Assembly: GCA_031425695.1 (NCBI GenBank)
Contig: JANPJV010000195.1
Location: 1 to 49,994 of the forward strand
From: JANPJV01 sp031425695
Lineage (GTDB): Bacteria > Pseudomonadota > Gammaproteobacteria > Xanthomonadales > SZUA-5
Reading direction: 5' to 3'
DNA: 49,994 nucleotides
In this document: positions 8,728-19,848 of the stretch, piece by piece
How positions within the stretch are numbered: the first letter of the stretch is position 1
How the letters are laid out: every line of letters begins with the position of its first letter
The notes under the pieces: generated by a model
Told to the model about the DNA's origin: nothing
The model's database searches: none
Seen by the model: the letters and a program-made list of their open reading frames with translations, nothing else
Made by a program: the position numbers and the translations under genes

Positions 8728-10136
8728 ATGAGCACGAACAAGCCGCGTACGCCTGCGGGAACGATGGAGTTGTTGCCGCTGGACCAGATCGCGTTTGCCG
8801 ATCTGCTCGACACGATCCGCCGCAACTACGAGCGCTTCGGCTTCTTGCCGATCGAAACGCCCGTGTTCGAGCTGACCGAGATGCTGCTGACCAAGAGCGG
8901 CGGCGAGACCGAGCGGCAGGTGTACTTCGTACAGTCGACCGGCAGCCTCAAACAGGGTGACCAGCCGGAGCTGGCCCTGCGCTTCGACCTGACCGTGCCG
9001 CTGGCGCGCTATGTGGCCGAGCACGAGCACGCGTTGAGCTTTCCGTTCCGGCGGTACCAGATGCAGCGTGTGTATCGCGGCGAGAGCGCGCAGCGCGGGC
9101 GTTTTCGCGAGTTCTATCAATGCGATATCGATGTCATCGGCAAGGATGAGCTGTCCATCCGCTATGACGCCGAAGTGGTTGCGGTGATTGCCAGCGTGTT
9201 CCGCGAGTTGGCCGTCGGGCCGTTCGTGATCCAGCTCAATAATCGCAAGCTCATGCGCGGGTTCTTCGAGCGCGCCGGTGTTGCCGATCCGGAGCAGCAG
9301 ATGCTGGTGCTGCGCGAGGTGGACAAGCTCGACAAGCGCGGAGCCGACCATGTGCGGCGCACGCTGACTGGCGAGGCTTTCGGAATTTCCGCCGAGCGGG
9401 TCGAGGACATTCTCGCTTTTGTGCAGCTGCGTTCGAGCAATCACGCCCAGGCACTGGCGATGTTGGGTCAGCTCGGAGGCGGAAATCCCCAGCTCGATGC
9501 GGGCATCGCGGAAGTCACCGAGGTACTGAACCTGGTGAAGGGATTCGGCGTTCCGGAGGCCAACTACGCACTCAATTTCTCGATCGCACGTGGGCTCGAT
9601 TACTACACCGGTACCGTCTACGAGACTGTACTGACCGACCACCTCGAAATTGGCAGCGTCTGCTCGGGTGGCCGCTACGAGGATCTCGCCAGCCACTACA
9701 CCCGCTCGCGCCTGCCGGGCGTGGGCATTTCGATCGGCGCCACGCGGCTGTTCTATCAGCTTCGCGAGGCGGGCCTGATCGGAACGGCCCAGAGCAGCGT
9801 GCAGGTCTTGGTCACGCAGATGGATGCGGCGCTGATGCCGCAGTACCTGGAGATCGCCAACCAACTGCGTGCGGCCGGCATCAACACCGAGCTCGTGCTG
9901 GATTCGGGCAAGCTCGGCAAGCAGCTCAAGTACGCCGACAAGGCCGGCATCCGCTTCGCGGTGATCGTCGGCGAGAACGAGCGCGCTGCCGGGAAAGTAA
10001 TGGTCAAGGACCTCTCCAAGCAGGAACAGTTCGAGGTCGAGCGCGGCGAGCTTGTCAAGGCACTCCGTGTCGAGATCGAACAAGCCGAAGCGCTCGGCGA
10101 GCTCAAGCGCCGTGGACTTGTGAAGGGCGCGGCCTG

Positions 10137-10137
<1 letters not shown>
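8728..10137 (+). CDS. hisS: histidine-tRNA ligase
   Basis: The product is 469 residues, a class II aminoacyl-tRNA synthetase that charges tRNA-His. Class II motif 2 region reads LRFDLTVPLARYV followed by RYQMQRVYRGESAQRG. The histidine-binding signature is RGLDYYTGTVYE, and motif 3 contains PGVGISIGATRLF. This is the eukaryote-like HisS form, not the E. coli form (LRPEGTAG), and it is the form I recall from xanthomonads. A C-terminal anticodon-binding domain follows (VLVTQMD). The stop overlaps the next ATG by one base (TGATG). Confidence 0.95.
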
Positions 10138-12080
<1,943 letters not shown>

Positions 12081-12103
12081 GCGGGGCGTCGGTGAAGAGC
12101 AAC

Positions 12104-12360
12104 AGCCATCCGCAGATTACACAGATGAAAAGCGGAAAAGAGCAGATTAAGAGCGTTGTTGATCAGAGTCGGTACTACGAGCCGGGGGCGCTCTCGGAAA
12201 GCTTTGCGTGGGTTCGGACCTTGTCCGAACGCTTTTCACGATTACTCTAAGAAGCGTCCGGACAAGGTCCGGACCCACACAGCAGGAGACTCTTCGCTCC
12301 AGCCAAACATGTCTTCATCAGCTCTTGTCCGCTTTTCATCTGTGTAATCTGTGGATGGCT
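12104..12360. repeat. family D palindrome enclosing a family A REPIN
   Basis: The arms at 12104-12135 and 12329-12360 match as reverse complements at 31 of 32 positions (AGCCATCCGCAGATTACACA..). The CAGATT word recurs within each arm. The arms enclose the family A element at 12208-12278. The 313-bp convergent gap holds only these repeats. Confidence 0.85.
12208..12278. repeat. family A REPIN
   Basis: The forward arm at 12208-12236 has the stem TTCGGAC/GTCCGAA. The reverse arm at 12252-12278 has TCCGGAC/GTCCGGA. The element is nested inside the family D palindrome. Confidence 0.85.
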
Positions 12361-12393
12361 TTGCGTTTGATCTGTTCTTGATCCTCGCGCCCA

Positions 12394-13221
12394 TCACTCG
12401 CCCGTGGGTGCTTCCGGTCCGACGACCGCCTTGCGCTTGCCGTGCAGTGGCTTGATGCGGGCGATCAGCGCCGCGGCGACTTTGAGGTTGCCGGCGATGA
12501 CGTTGCCGCTCTGGAACCAGCCTTCTTCGCCCTCGAAATCAACACACACGCCGCCGGACTCGCGCACGAGCAGGGCGCCGGCGGCCATGTCCCATGGCTG
12601 CAAACCGAATTCGAAATAGCCGTCCAGGCGTCCGCAGGCGACGTACGCCAGGTCGAGCGCGGCGGAGCCGGTGCGGCGCAGGTCCTCGGCGTCTTCCAGC
12701 AGCGCCTTCACCATGCGCAGTTGCATCGACAGGCGTGAGCGCTGGCGGAACGGGAACCCCGTCGCGATCAAGGCTCCCGGCATGCCGTTGCGGGAGCTGA
12801 CGCGCATGCGCCGCTCGTTCATGTAGGCACCGCTGCCGCGCGATGCGGTGAACATCTCGTCGCGGACCGGATCGTAGACGACCCCGTGCTGGGCGACGCC
12901 GTCTTCCAGCAGCGCGATCGAGATCGAGCAATGCGGCAGGCCGCGCATGAAGTTGCTGGTGCCGTCGATCGGGTCGATGCACCAGGTGTACTTGGAATTT
13001 CCCGAACGCCCGCTCTCTTCGCCCCAGATGCCGTGATCGGGATAGTTCTTCTTGATTTCCTTGATGATCTCGAGCTCGGCAAGCTTGTCCGTCTCAGTCA
13101 CGAAATCGAACTGGCTCTTCTCGGACACCGCGATCGAATCGGCGCGATGCAGCATGCGCGTGATCAGCGTACCCGCCTTGCGCGCGGCCTGGACTGCAAT
13201 ATTGACGGCTGGCTTGCGCAT
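12394..13221 (-). CDS. suhB: inositol-1-monophosphatase family protein SuhB
   Basis: The product is 275 residues. Metal-binding motifs of the family are present: GEES, then IDPIDGTSNFMRGLPH, then PWDMAAGALLVRESGG near the C-terminus. The family hydrolyses inositol phosphates. In gammaproteobacteria SuhB also binds the antitermination complex during rRNA transcription. It is divergent from trmJ, an arrangement also known in E. coli. The ATG at 13221 gives the usual SuhB N-terminus (MRKPAVNIAVQAARKAG). Confidence 0.93.
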   Translation of the reverse strand: MRKPAVNIAVQAARKAGTLITRMLHRADSIAVSEKSQFDFVTETDKLAELEIIKEIKKNYPDHGIWGEESGRSGNSKYTWCIDPIDGTSNFMRGLPHCSISIALLEDGVAQHGVVYDPVRDEMFTASRGSGAYMNERRMRVSSRNGMPGALIATGFPFRQRSRLSMQLRMVKALLEDAEDLRRTGSAALDLAYVACGRLDGYFEFGLQPWDMAAGALLVRESGGVCVDFEGEEGWFQSGNVIAGNLKVAAALIARIKPLHGKRKAVVGPEAPTGE

Positions 13222-13252
13222 GCAGCACTCGATACAAAAAGGGTCGCGCAGT

Positions 13253-13300
13253 GTAGGTCATGTTGCCCGCAGCGCGAAGCGCGTGCGGGCTACTTGACGC
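13253..13300. repeat. family C single arm
   Basis: This is one arm only, starting GTAGGTCATG, with an extended inner stem CCCGC-GCGC..GCGC-GCGGG and ending CTACTTGACGC. No partner arm follows. A family B element follows instead. Confidence 0.75.
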
Positions 13301-13326
13301 TTTTCCGGGGATCGCCTTTTGCGGGT

Positions 13327-13397
13327 GGTGGGTCTGCTGTGCCCGGACGCTTTTGATTTCAAAAGTCAAAAGAGTCCGCGCGCAGTGCAGACCCACC
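13327..13397. repeat. family B REPIN
   Basis: The forward arm is at 13327-13354 (GGTGGGTCTGCTGTGC..) and the reverse arm at 13368-13397 (..GTGCAGACCCACC). It lies in the 237-bp divergent suhB/trmJ spacer. Confidence 0.75.
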
Positions 13398-13458
13398 AGG
13401 AGCAACAGCCCTCCCGACGGCGCCATAATCGCCAGCCCGTGCCAACGACCCAGCCCCC

Positions 13459-14259
13459 TTGCTCGACCACCTCGCCAACATCGCCACCGTTCTCGTCGCC
13501 ACCTCGCATCCGGGCAATATCGGCTCGGCGGCACGGGCGCTGAAGACGATGGGCTTGTCGCAGCTGCGGCTGGTGGCGCCGGGCGAGTTTCCGGCGTGTG
13601 CAGCCAACCAGCTCGCGTCCGGGGCTCTTGATGTGCTGGAGAGCGCGTGCGTGCTGCCGACGCTGGCCGATGCGCTGGCGGACGCGAGCGTGGTCTTTGG
13701 CTCGAGCGATCGCCGCCGCGAGCTGCGCATGCTGGAAATCGGCCCGCGCGAGTTTGCGCGCCTGGCGCTCGACGCCGCTGCGCTGGGCACGGTCGCGGTG
13801 GTCTACGGCACCGAGCGCACGGGCCTCACCAACGACGAGCTCGGCCTGTGCCAGTACCTGGTCACCATCCCGGCCAATCCCGAGTACAGCTCGCTCAACC
13901 TCGCAAGCGCCGTGCAGGTGCTGAGCTACGAGTTGCGCAACGAAGCCCTGGCGCGCGCCGCCGTGCAGCCTGCACCTCGCGCCGAGCCGCATGTGCCCGC
14001 CGCCAATGCCGAGCTCGAAGGCTTTTTCGGCCACCTCGAACAGGTGCTCGAGCTAATTGGCTTCTTCGGCACCCGCCCCACCGAAAAAATCATGCGCCGC
14101 CTCCGCCGCCTCTACCAACGCGCGATGCCAGATACCCGCGAAGTACAGATCCTGCGCGGCATCCTGACCGAGACGCAGGTGGCGGTACGGGGGCGCGTAG
14201 GTCACGTTGCGCCCGCGAAAGCTTCATCTGGGCCGGGAACCGGTTCGGGTGCTACGTGA
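13459..14259 (+). CDS. trmJ: tRNA (cytidine/uridine-2'-O-)-methyltransferase TrmJ
   Basis: The product is 266 residues of the SPOUT superfamily; TrmJ methylates position 32 in the tRNA anticodon loop. The family N-terminus is clear (VLVATSHPGNIGSAARA). The C-terminal knot motifs are VYGTERTGL, IPANPEYSSLNLASAVQ and LRGILTETQ. The start is TTG at 13459: it gives the expected MLDHLANIATVLVATSHPG and no in-frame ATG precedes it. The last 20 or so residues after the family end are encoded by the start of a family C-like repeat, so the natural stop seems to have been lost to repeat insertion. Confidence 0.92.
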   Translation: MLDHLANIATVLVATSHPGNIGSAARALKTMGLSQLRLVAPGEFPACAANQLASGALDVLESACVLPTLADALADASVVFGSSDRRRELRMLEIGPREFARLALDAAALGTVAVVYGTERTGLTNDELGLCQYLVTIPANPEYSSLNLASAVQVLSYELRNEALARAAVQPAPRAEPHVPAANAELEGFFGHLEQVLELIGFFGTRPTEKIMRRLRRLYQRAMPDTREVQILRGILTETQVAVRGRVGHVAPAKASSGPGTGSGAT

Positions 14260-14343
14260 CACACGGATCGCGGGCCCCTGTCACGTAGCGCCCGAAAGCG
14301 ATAACCGCCCGTGCCAGCACAACGCGGGCTCAACGTGACCTAC
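14197..14343. repeat. diverged family C element, overlapping the trmJ 3' end
   Basis: The outer arms are 14197-14217 (GTAGGTCACGTTGCGCCCGC) and about 14324-14343 (..CAACGTGACCTAC). An inner pair, GCTACGTGAC near 14252 and GTCACGTAGC near 14280, gives a second stem. The first 60 bp are in frame within trmJ. Confidence 0.7.
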
Positions 14344-14395
14344 GTTCTGCATCTCAACACTCCATACGCCGACGCATCGAAGACTTTGTCATTCA

Positions 14396-14414
14396 CCGAC
14401 ACCATAATTGTCGG
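14396..14414. promoter_or_regulatory. palindrome upstream of the desaturase gene
   Basis: CCGACACCATAATTGTCGG has perfect 6-bp half-sites 7 bp apart and ends 21 bp before the desaturase ATG. A CATAAT within it could be a -10 element. It is a candidate repressor site, which is common for fatty acid desaturase genes. No known operator is recognised. Confidence 0.35.
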
Positions 14415-14435
14415 GTCTTGTAAGCGAGAACTTCG

Positions 14436-15644
14436 ATGTCGAATGATTTGCTGAGCCTGGCGGCGCATGGCGTGACCGGGTCTCCGTGGCTCACGGTGCT
14501 GGTGTTTTTCCTGGCGGTGACGCAGCTGACGATCTTTTCGGTGACGCTCTACCTGCATCGCAGCCAGTCGCACCGCGGCGTGGAGTTTCATCCGGTGCTC
14601 GCGCATTTCTTCCGGTTCTGGGCCTGGCTGACGACGGCCATGGTGACCCGCGAATGGGTCGCAATCCATCGCAAGCACCACGCCAAATGCGAGACCGAAG
14701 AGGATCCGCACAGCCCGCAGGTGCATGGCATCGGCAAGGTCTTTTTCCATGGCGTCGTGCTGTACCAGGAAGCGCGGAAGGACCGCGCGATGGTCGAGCA
14801 ATACGGTTCCAATACGCCGAACGACTGGATCGAGCGCAGCCTCTATGCAGCCGTGCCCTGGATGGGTCCGACGCTGATGGCGGTGATCGACGTGACGCTG
14901 TTCGGCTTCGTAGGTCTCGCGCTGTGGGCCGCGCAGATGCTCTGGATTCCGGTGATGGCGGCGGGCGTCGTCAATGGACTCGGTCACTGGTGGGGCTATC
15001 GCAACTTCGAGACCGACGATACGTCGACCAATCTCACGCCCTGGGGCCTCGTCATCGGCGGCGAAGAGCTGCACAACAATCACCACGCCTACCCGAGCTC
15101 GGCGAAGTTCGCCTTGCGCAAGTACGAGTTTGATATCGGCTGGTTCGCGTTGCGGGTATTAAGCCGTCTTGGCCTGGCGAAGGTCACGCGGGTGGCGCCG
15201 GAGCTCGCCGTGCGGCCGAATGTCTCCATGCCGGACATGGAAACCGTGCGCGCGTTGCTCGCGCATCGCTTCGTGGTCATGCGTGAATACTTCAGTGGCG
15301 TGCTGATGCCGGTGCTGCGCGAGGAAGCCAAGCACGCGGGCGGGCGGATGGCGCTGGCCGGTGTGCGTCTCAAGCGGGCGCTCGCGAGCGATGGCCGCTG
15401 GTTGGAGCCGGAAGCACGCGAGCGTTTTTCCGCCTGGGTCCGCGAACGGCCGTCGATGGCAGTGCTGGTCGATTACCAGCGCCGCCTCGCAGAGACCCTC
15501 GAACGCTCCGGTCGCAACGGCACGGCAATGGTTGAAGCGCTGCAGGCCTGGTGCGAAGACGCCGAACGTTCGGGGATCGCGGCGCTCGAAGATTTCGCGA
15601 AGCGCATCAAGGGGTACCAGCTGGTGCAGCCGAATTTTGCGTGA
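14436..15644 (+). CDS. membrane fatty acid (acyl-CoA delta-9 type) desaturase
   Basis: The product is 402 residues. The three histidine boxes that bind the di-iron centre are present: HRSQSH (41-46), HRKHH (78-82) and HNNHH (213-217). Hydrophobic segments precede and separate the boxes as in membrane desaturases. The enzyme should introduce a cis double bond into saturated acyl chains and so adjust membrane fluidity. The C-terminal third, after about residue 240, is soluble and helical and lies beyond the catalytic core. The gene stands alone between repeats, with a palindrome 21 bp before its start. Confidence 0.9.
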   Translation: MSNDLLSLAAHGVTGSPWLTVLVFFLAVTQLTIFSVTLYLHRSQSHRGVEFHPVLAHFFRFWAWLTTAMVTREWVAIHRKHHAKCETEEDPHSPQVHGIGKVFFHGVVLYQEARKDRAMVEQYGSNTPNDWIERSLYAAVPWMGPTLMAVIDVTLFGFVGLALWAAQMLWIPVMAAGVVNGLGHWWGYRNFETDDTSTNLTPWGLVIGGEELHNNHHAYPSSAKFALRKYEFDIGWFALRVLSRLGLAKVTRVAPELAVRPNVSMPDMETVRALLAHRFVVMREYFSGVLMPVLREEAKHAGGRMALAGVRLKRALASDGRWLEPEARERFSAWVRERPSMAVLVDYQRRLAETLERSGRNGTAMVEALQAWCEDAERSGIAALEDFAKRIKGYQLVQPNFA

Positions 15645-15653
15645 TGGCGTGAC

Positions 15654-15743
15654 GTAGGTCATGTTGCCCGCGCAAGCGGACTACTTGACGGTATCTTGCG
15701 GGAAACCGTCAAGTAGCCCGCTGACGCGGGCAACATGACCTAC
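15654..15743. repeat. family C REPIN
   Basis: The left arm begins GTAGGTCATGTTGCCCGC at 15654. The right arm ends GGGCAACATGACCTAC at 15743. Loop bases differ between arms while the CCCGC/GCGGG stems are mostly kept. Confidence 0.85.
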
Positions 15744-15778
15744 GAAAGCTCACGACCCCGCCACGTCTAAGTTCCCGA

Positions 15779-16978
15779 ATGTCCCTGCGCCCCGAACGTA
15801 GCCTGATCGCATTGCTCGCAGGCTTGAGCATGCTCGGGCCGTTTGCGATCGATACCTTCTTCCCCGCCTTTCCGGCGATCGCAAAGGAGCTGTCGGCGAC
15901 GCCATTCCAGATGCAGCAGACGCTGTCGGTGTACCTCATCGCGTATGGGGTGATGGCGATGCTGCACGGTGGCCTGTCGGATGCCGTCGGGCGGCGGCCG
16001 GTGATCCTGGTCTCGCTCGGCGTCTTTACCCTGGCGTCGATGGGCTGCGTGTTCGCAAAGAGCATGGATCACTTGCTGTTCTTTCGCGCAATCCAGGGAT
16101 TGAGCGCGGGAGCCGGCGTGATCGTCGGCCGCGCGATCGTGCGAGACCGTTTCCAGGGCGCGATGGCGCAGCGCGCGATGAGCGGCATCAGCATGCTGTT
16201 CGGGATTGCGCCCGCGATTGCACCGATCATCGGCGGCTACCTGCTGGTTTTTGGCTGGCGCTCGTCGTTCGTGTTCCTGGTGCTGCTCTCCGCCGGATTG
16301 TTGTTCGCCTGCTGGCGCGCGCTGCCGGAAACCCATGCGCCCGAGCAACGTACGCCGCTCCACCTCGGGACGCTCGCGCGCGGCTACGCTTCGATGCTCG
16401 CCGACCCGCGCTGCGTGGTGATCTGCCTGGCGGGTGGCTTCAACTTCGCCGCGATCTTCATCTACATCAGCTCCGCACCAAGCTTCGTGTTCGAGATCCT
16501 GCAGTTCAACGAGCGCCAGTTCGCCGCCTTTTTCGTGCCGACCATCGGCGGCATGGTGCTCGGCGCCTTCGTCAGCGGCCGCATGGCCGGGCGCGTCCAA
16601 AGCCGCACGGCGATCTGGTGGGCGTACGGCGTGATGCTGTTCGCCGGGATGGTCAATATCGCCTACACGCAGTCCGTGGAAAGCGTGACCTGGCCCTGGG
16701 CGGTGCTGCCCGTCGGGGTGATTGCCTTTGCCGTCGCCATTGCCTTCCCGCTGTTGAGCCTGGCGATGATGGATCTTTATCCCACCCGCCTCGGTACCGC
16801 GAGCTCACTGCAGATGTTCCTGAGCCTGGTCGTCAACGCCGCCGTCGCCGGCCTGCTCGCGCCGGTCGTCCAGCACGACGCGAGGCTGCTCGCGATTGGC
16901 TCGGCAGCGCTGTCACTCAGCGGACTGGCGCTGTTTTATCTGGCGAGGAAGGCGGTGCCGCGGGTGGCTTTTACGTAG
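15779..16978 (+). CDS. Bcr/CflA-family MFS drug exporter
   Basis: The product is 399 residues with about twelve hydrophobic helices. Family features are FAIDTFFPAFPAIA near helix 1, the MFS signature GGLSDAVGRRPVIL after helix 2, and FRAIQGLSAGAGVIVGRAI in helix 4-5. Members expel bicyclomycin, chloramphenicol or other small molecules by proton antiport. The substrate here is unknown. The stop codon TAG (16976-16978) is supplied by the first bases of the adjacent family C repeat (GTAGGTC). Confidence 0.9.
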   Translation: MSLRPERSLIALLAGLSMLGPFAIDTFFPAFPAIAKELSATPFQMQQTLSVYLIAYGVMAMLHGGLSDAVGRRPVILVSLGVFTLASMGCVFAKSMDHLLFFRAIQGLSAGAGVIVGRAIVRDRFQGAMAQRAMSGISMLFGIAPAIAPIIGGYLLVFGWRSSFVFLVLLSAGLLFACWRALPETHAPEQRTPLHLGTLARGYASMLADPRCVVICLAGGFNFAAIFIYISSAPSFVFEILQFNERQFAAFFVPTIGGMVLGAFVSGRMAGRVQSRTAIWWAYGVMLFAGMVNIAYTQSVESVTWPWAVLPVGVIAFAVAIAFPLLSLAMMDLYPTRLGTASSLQMFLSLVVNAAVAGLLAPVVQHDARLLAIGSAALSLSGLALFYLARKAVPRVAFT

Positions 16979-17074
16979 GTCATGTTGCCCGCGAAGCGGG
17001 CTACTCGACGCGGTGACGCCGCCGAGCGAAGGCAAAGCCGTCAAGTAGCCCGCTTCGCGGGCAACATGACCTAC
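16975..17074. repeat. family C REPIN, with an IS at its right end
   Basis: The arms pair from GTAGGTCATG at 16975 to CATGACCTAC at 17074. The left arm supplies the stop codon of the MFS gene. The final CTAC (17071-17074) is repeated at 19086-19089 after the insertion sequence. Confidence 0.85.
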
Positions 17075-19085
17075 CCCGACTTCGCCGATTCGCCGTGTTG
17101 GCCACGCGCAAGTGCTTGATCGATGGCATCTCGACCGCGCAGGTCTGCACTACACAGGGGTGGCGAGCTGGGCTTGCGGGGCGCTGATTCGAGGAGGCGG
17201 CTGCTCGGGCAGTTGCAGCTTGAGCTGGTGCAAGAGTAGCTGCAGATCGCGCTCTGGCTGGGTGTAGCGGGTGAGGGTCACTTCGCGGCCGTCGGTGGTC
17301 GGGATGTGGACGTCGATCATCTGCACCGCGGCGAACTTTTCCAGGGCGCTGCGGGCGGTGAGTCCGGGGGCGGTGGAACGCAGTTGGTTGGACAGAGTGA
17401 CTTGCAGGCAATAGGCAAGGAAGGCGATGAAGATGTGGGCTTCGACGCGGTCCTGCCGCTGGTGGTAGATCGGGCGTATGGCCAGGTCGCCCTTTAGATT
17501 TTTGAACGCTTCTTCGACCTGCACCAGTTGCAGATAGTGGTTCCACAGCTGCGCCGGATCGGTGTCGGTGAGGTTGGTGCGCAGCAGATAGCGACCTTCG
17601 CGCCGGTGCACCTGGCGCAGCTTGTCGCGCCGCAATCGATAGCTGAAGGTGGTGGCTTGGGGCTCGATATTCACCTCGAACACGCGCCATGCTGCCGGAT
17701 ATTTTCCGCGTGCCGCGCCGAGCTTCATCAGCAGCTCTTTGTTGCTGAGCGTCATCCCCATCAACTGCTTCAGTCGGGCCAGAAAGCGCTTCATCTGGCG
17801 GATCCGCATGCTGCGTTCCTTGCCGATGCGATCCGCGCTCTGGGCGTACACATAGGCCTCGCCTTCGCGTGGCAGCAGCTTGACCTTCACCCCTTCGCGG
17901 GCGGCTCTGCCAGGGTTGCACGACCAGGTCGCGCTCGAGCTTGCTCAAGCGACCCTTGGGCGTGCCGACGAGGTAGCTGACCGGTGGGTCGCTGGCACGC
18001 ATATCCGCCAACACCGCCTCGGTGGGGATGCCGCGGTCCATCACCCAGGTGCGTTTGGCCTTGCCGTACTGATGCTCGATGCGATCGAGGAAGCCGCGCA
18101 GCGTGCTGCTGTCGCGCGTATTGCCGGGCAGCACCTCGTACGCCAACGGCAGTCCTTCCGGCGTCACGATCAGCGCGATCACCACTTGCACGCAGTCGCT
18201 GCGGTGATCGCGCGAATAGCCGTAGCGGCGCTTGTCGCGGTCGTCGTCCGGCGGATCGCTCTCGAAATAAGTGCTGGTCAGGTCGTACAACAGCACCTCG
18301 AAACTGACGCCGAACAGATCGCGCCAACGGGCCGTCAGATGTGAGAACAAGGCCTGCTTGTGGTCCACCAATCGATCGTGACAGGCGTACAGCTTGTGCG
18401 GGTCTGCCACGCTCGGGTCGGTCCCCAGCAGGTCGCCCAAGGCCGTGTGCTCGTACCAGTGCCGATGCAAGCGCCACTCGCTGCCCGGTGCAATCAGCCG
18501 ATAGGACACCAGCACAAACAGCACCTGCAGCCAGCGCGTCCCCTTTCGGCTCTGTGGCAAGCGCGAGGCCCAGAAACCCTCCAGCCCGAGTTGTTCCCAC
18601 AGTTGCCAAGCCAACCAGACCGCGCCCCATTGCCGCGGCTTGCACAGCCGCAACCGCGACAGCTGCAAGCGCACCACTTGCGCGTCATCGAGATCGGCTG
18701 CGGTAGATCCCTCAGCAAACAGCGAAAGCGTCTGCCGCTCGCCGGCATCGTCGAGCACCTCGATCGAACGCCGCCAAGCGCGTTCCTGCTGATCGTTGAT
18801 CTCGCCGAGGTAAAGCACATGCCGCTGCAGCACTCGACCACCGGCGAGCCGTCGGTTCTCGACGATGCTCCAGTACCGGTGAGTCTTGCCATCCTTCTTG
18901 CGAGTGGTCGCGCGCAGAAACATGGAAACCCATTATCCGCAGCATTCCGTAAAAGACCACAAGCAAAGTCTTCACTACAGTCGAAAATCTCGAAAAACCA
19001 CAACCACCAGCTATACAAATCAACCGGTTACGAGCGGCGCTCGTGCGAAAATCGCTCGAAATGAGGTCGAATCGGCGAAGTCGGG
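17075..19085 (-). mobile_element. IS1634-like insertion sequence (IS4 superfamily)
   Basis: Perfect 17-bp terminal inverted repeats bound the element: CCCGACTTCGCCGATTC at 17075-17091 and its reverse complement at 19069-19085. The flanking CTAC at 17071-17074 and 19086-19089 looks like a 4-bp target duplication. Removing the element and one CTAC restores a repeat end followed by GACAGC, much like the GACCTACGAAAGC context of other family C copies. The element is 2011 bp and carries one frameshifted transposase gene. Confidence 0.88.
17150..18923 (-). pseudogene. IS1634-like DDE transposase, frameshifted
   Basis: The ATG is at 18923. The first frame reads to about position 17903 and the coding continues in another frame to the TAG at 17150. 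The join is an extra C: the first frame gives VVQPWQS and the second resumes AREGVKVKLLPREGEAYV. Together they make about 590 residues, the full family length. DDE residues are in the expected places: LLYDLTSTYFES, KRTWVMDRGIPTE, and the E-containing VEEAFKNLKGDLAIRPIYH. This looks like a recently inactivated copy. A sequencing error or a programmed frameshift is an alternative, though this IS group is not known for frameshifting. Confidence 0.85.
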
Positions 19086-19109
19086 CTACGACAGCATCGA
19101 TCCGAAGCG

Positions 19110-19766
19110 CTACTCCGGCAGCGCCTGGGTCTTCGGGCCCTGGTGAACTTCGCCGACAACGTCGACACCGGCGGGGGGTTCGAACTGGAAGGTGGCGGGT
19201 GGGAGGGTGCCGTTGCGCTTCCAGTCGGCAAACACGATCTCGGTGCGCTGACCGACGATGTCGACCATCACCATGCGCACCAGGCGGCTGTCGCGGAAGC
19301 CCAAGTCGACGTGGGCGAACTGCGGCTCCTTTGCGCGTGGCTTGAGGCGCATCCACTCGGCGCCGTCTTTCTCGCCGGTTTCGTCGGAGGAAAATTGCTC
19401 GTCCAGCGAGTTGAGATCGAGCAGAACCGCGAGCGGGCTCTGTTGTTCGTCCGGCGATTGCGGACGCACGCTGACCTGTTCGAGTTCGACGTCGTAGATC
19501 CAGATGTTGTCGCCGTCGGCAATGATCCGCTGCTCCTCAGGCTCGAGGTAATCCCAGCGAAAGCGGTTCGGACGCGCCAGTACCAGCGTGCCCGAGGTCT
19601 TGTCCAGCGGCTCGTCCTCGGCATTGAACACACTCTGCTCGAACCCGGCGCTCAAGTTCTGCACGCCTTGGGCAAAGTCATTGAGCTGGGAACGGGCGTT
19701 GGCGGCGGATGCCGGGTTGGCGAGCAGAAACATCGCGGCTATAGCCGCTCCCACAAGAGCGCGCAT
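19110..19766 (-). CDS. lolA: outer-membrane lipoprotein carrier protein LolA
   Basis: From the ATG at 19766 the product is 218 residues with a signal peptide (MRALVGAAIAAMFLLANPAS, cut after ASA). A GTG at 19796 would put ten residues before it and weaken the signal. The LolA fold shows in GFEQSVFNAEDEPLDKTSGT, LVLARPNRFRWDYLEPEEQ and IADGDNIWIYDVELEQVSV. LolA carries lipoproteins across the periplasm from LolCDE to LolB. It follows ftsK on the same strand, as in other gammaproteobacteria. The IS ends 24 bp past its stop. Confidence 0.92.
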   Translation of the reverse strand: MRALVGAAIAAMFLLANPASAANARSQLNDFAQGVQNLSAGFEQSVFNAEDEPLDKTSGTLVLARPNRFRWDYLEPEEQRIIADGDNIWIYDVELEQVSVRPQSPDEQQSPLAVLLDLNSLDEQFSSDETGEKDGAEWMRLKPRAKEPQFAHVDLGFRDSRLVRMVMVDIVGQRTEIVFADWKRNGTLPPATFQFEPPAGVDVVGEVHQGPKTQALPE

Positions 19767-19848
19767 GGGCAGATTCCAGGTTGGATGCCGCGACACTAGC
19801 GCGAAAAGATGGAATGGGAGCTGTAGCGCGATTTGCGCCTTTGTTTAT

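Noticed and set aside
8689..10083. 464-residue minus-strand ORF
   Set aside because: It is antisense to hisS; low-complexity shadow.
16975..17074. family C hairpin as a simple rho-independent terminator
   Set aside because: There is no T-tract, the arms are themselves hairpins with a GTAG foot, and the same element recurs in divergent spacers.
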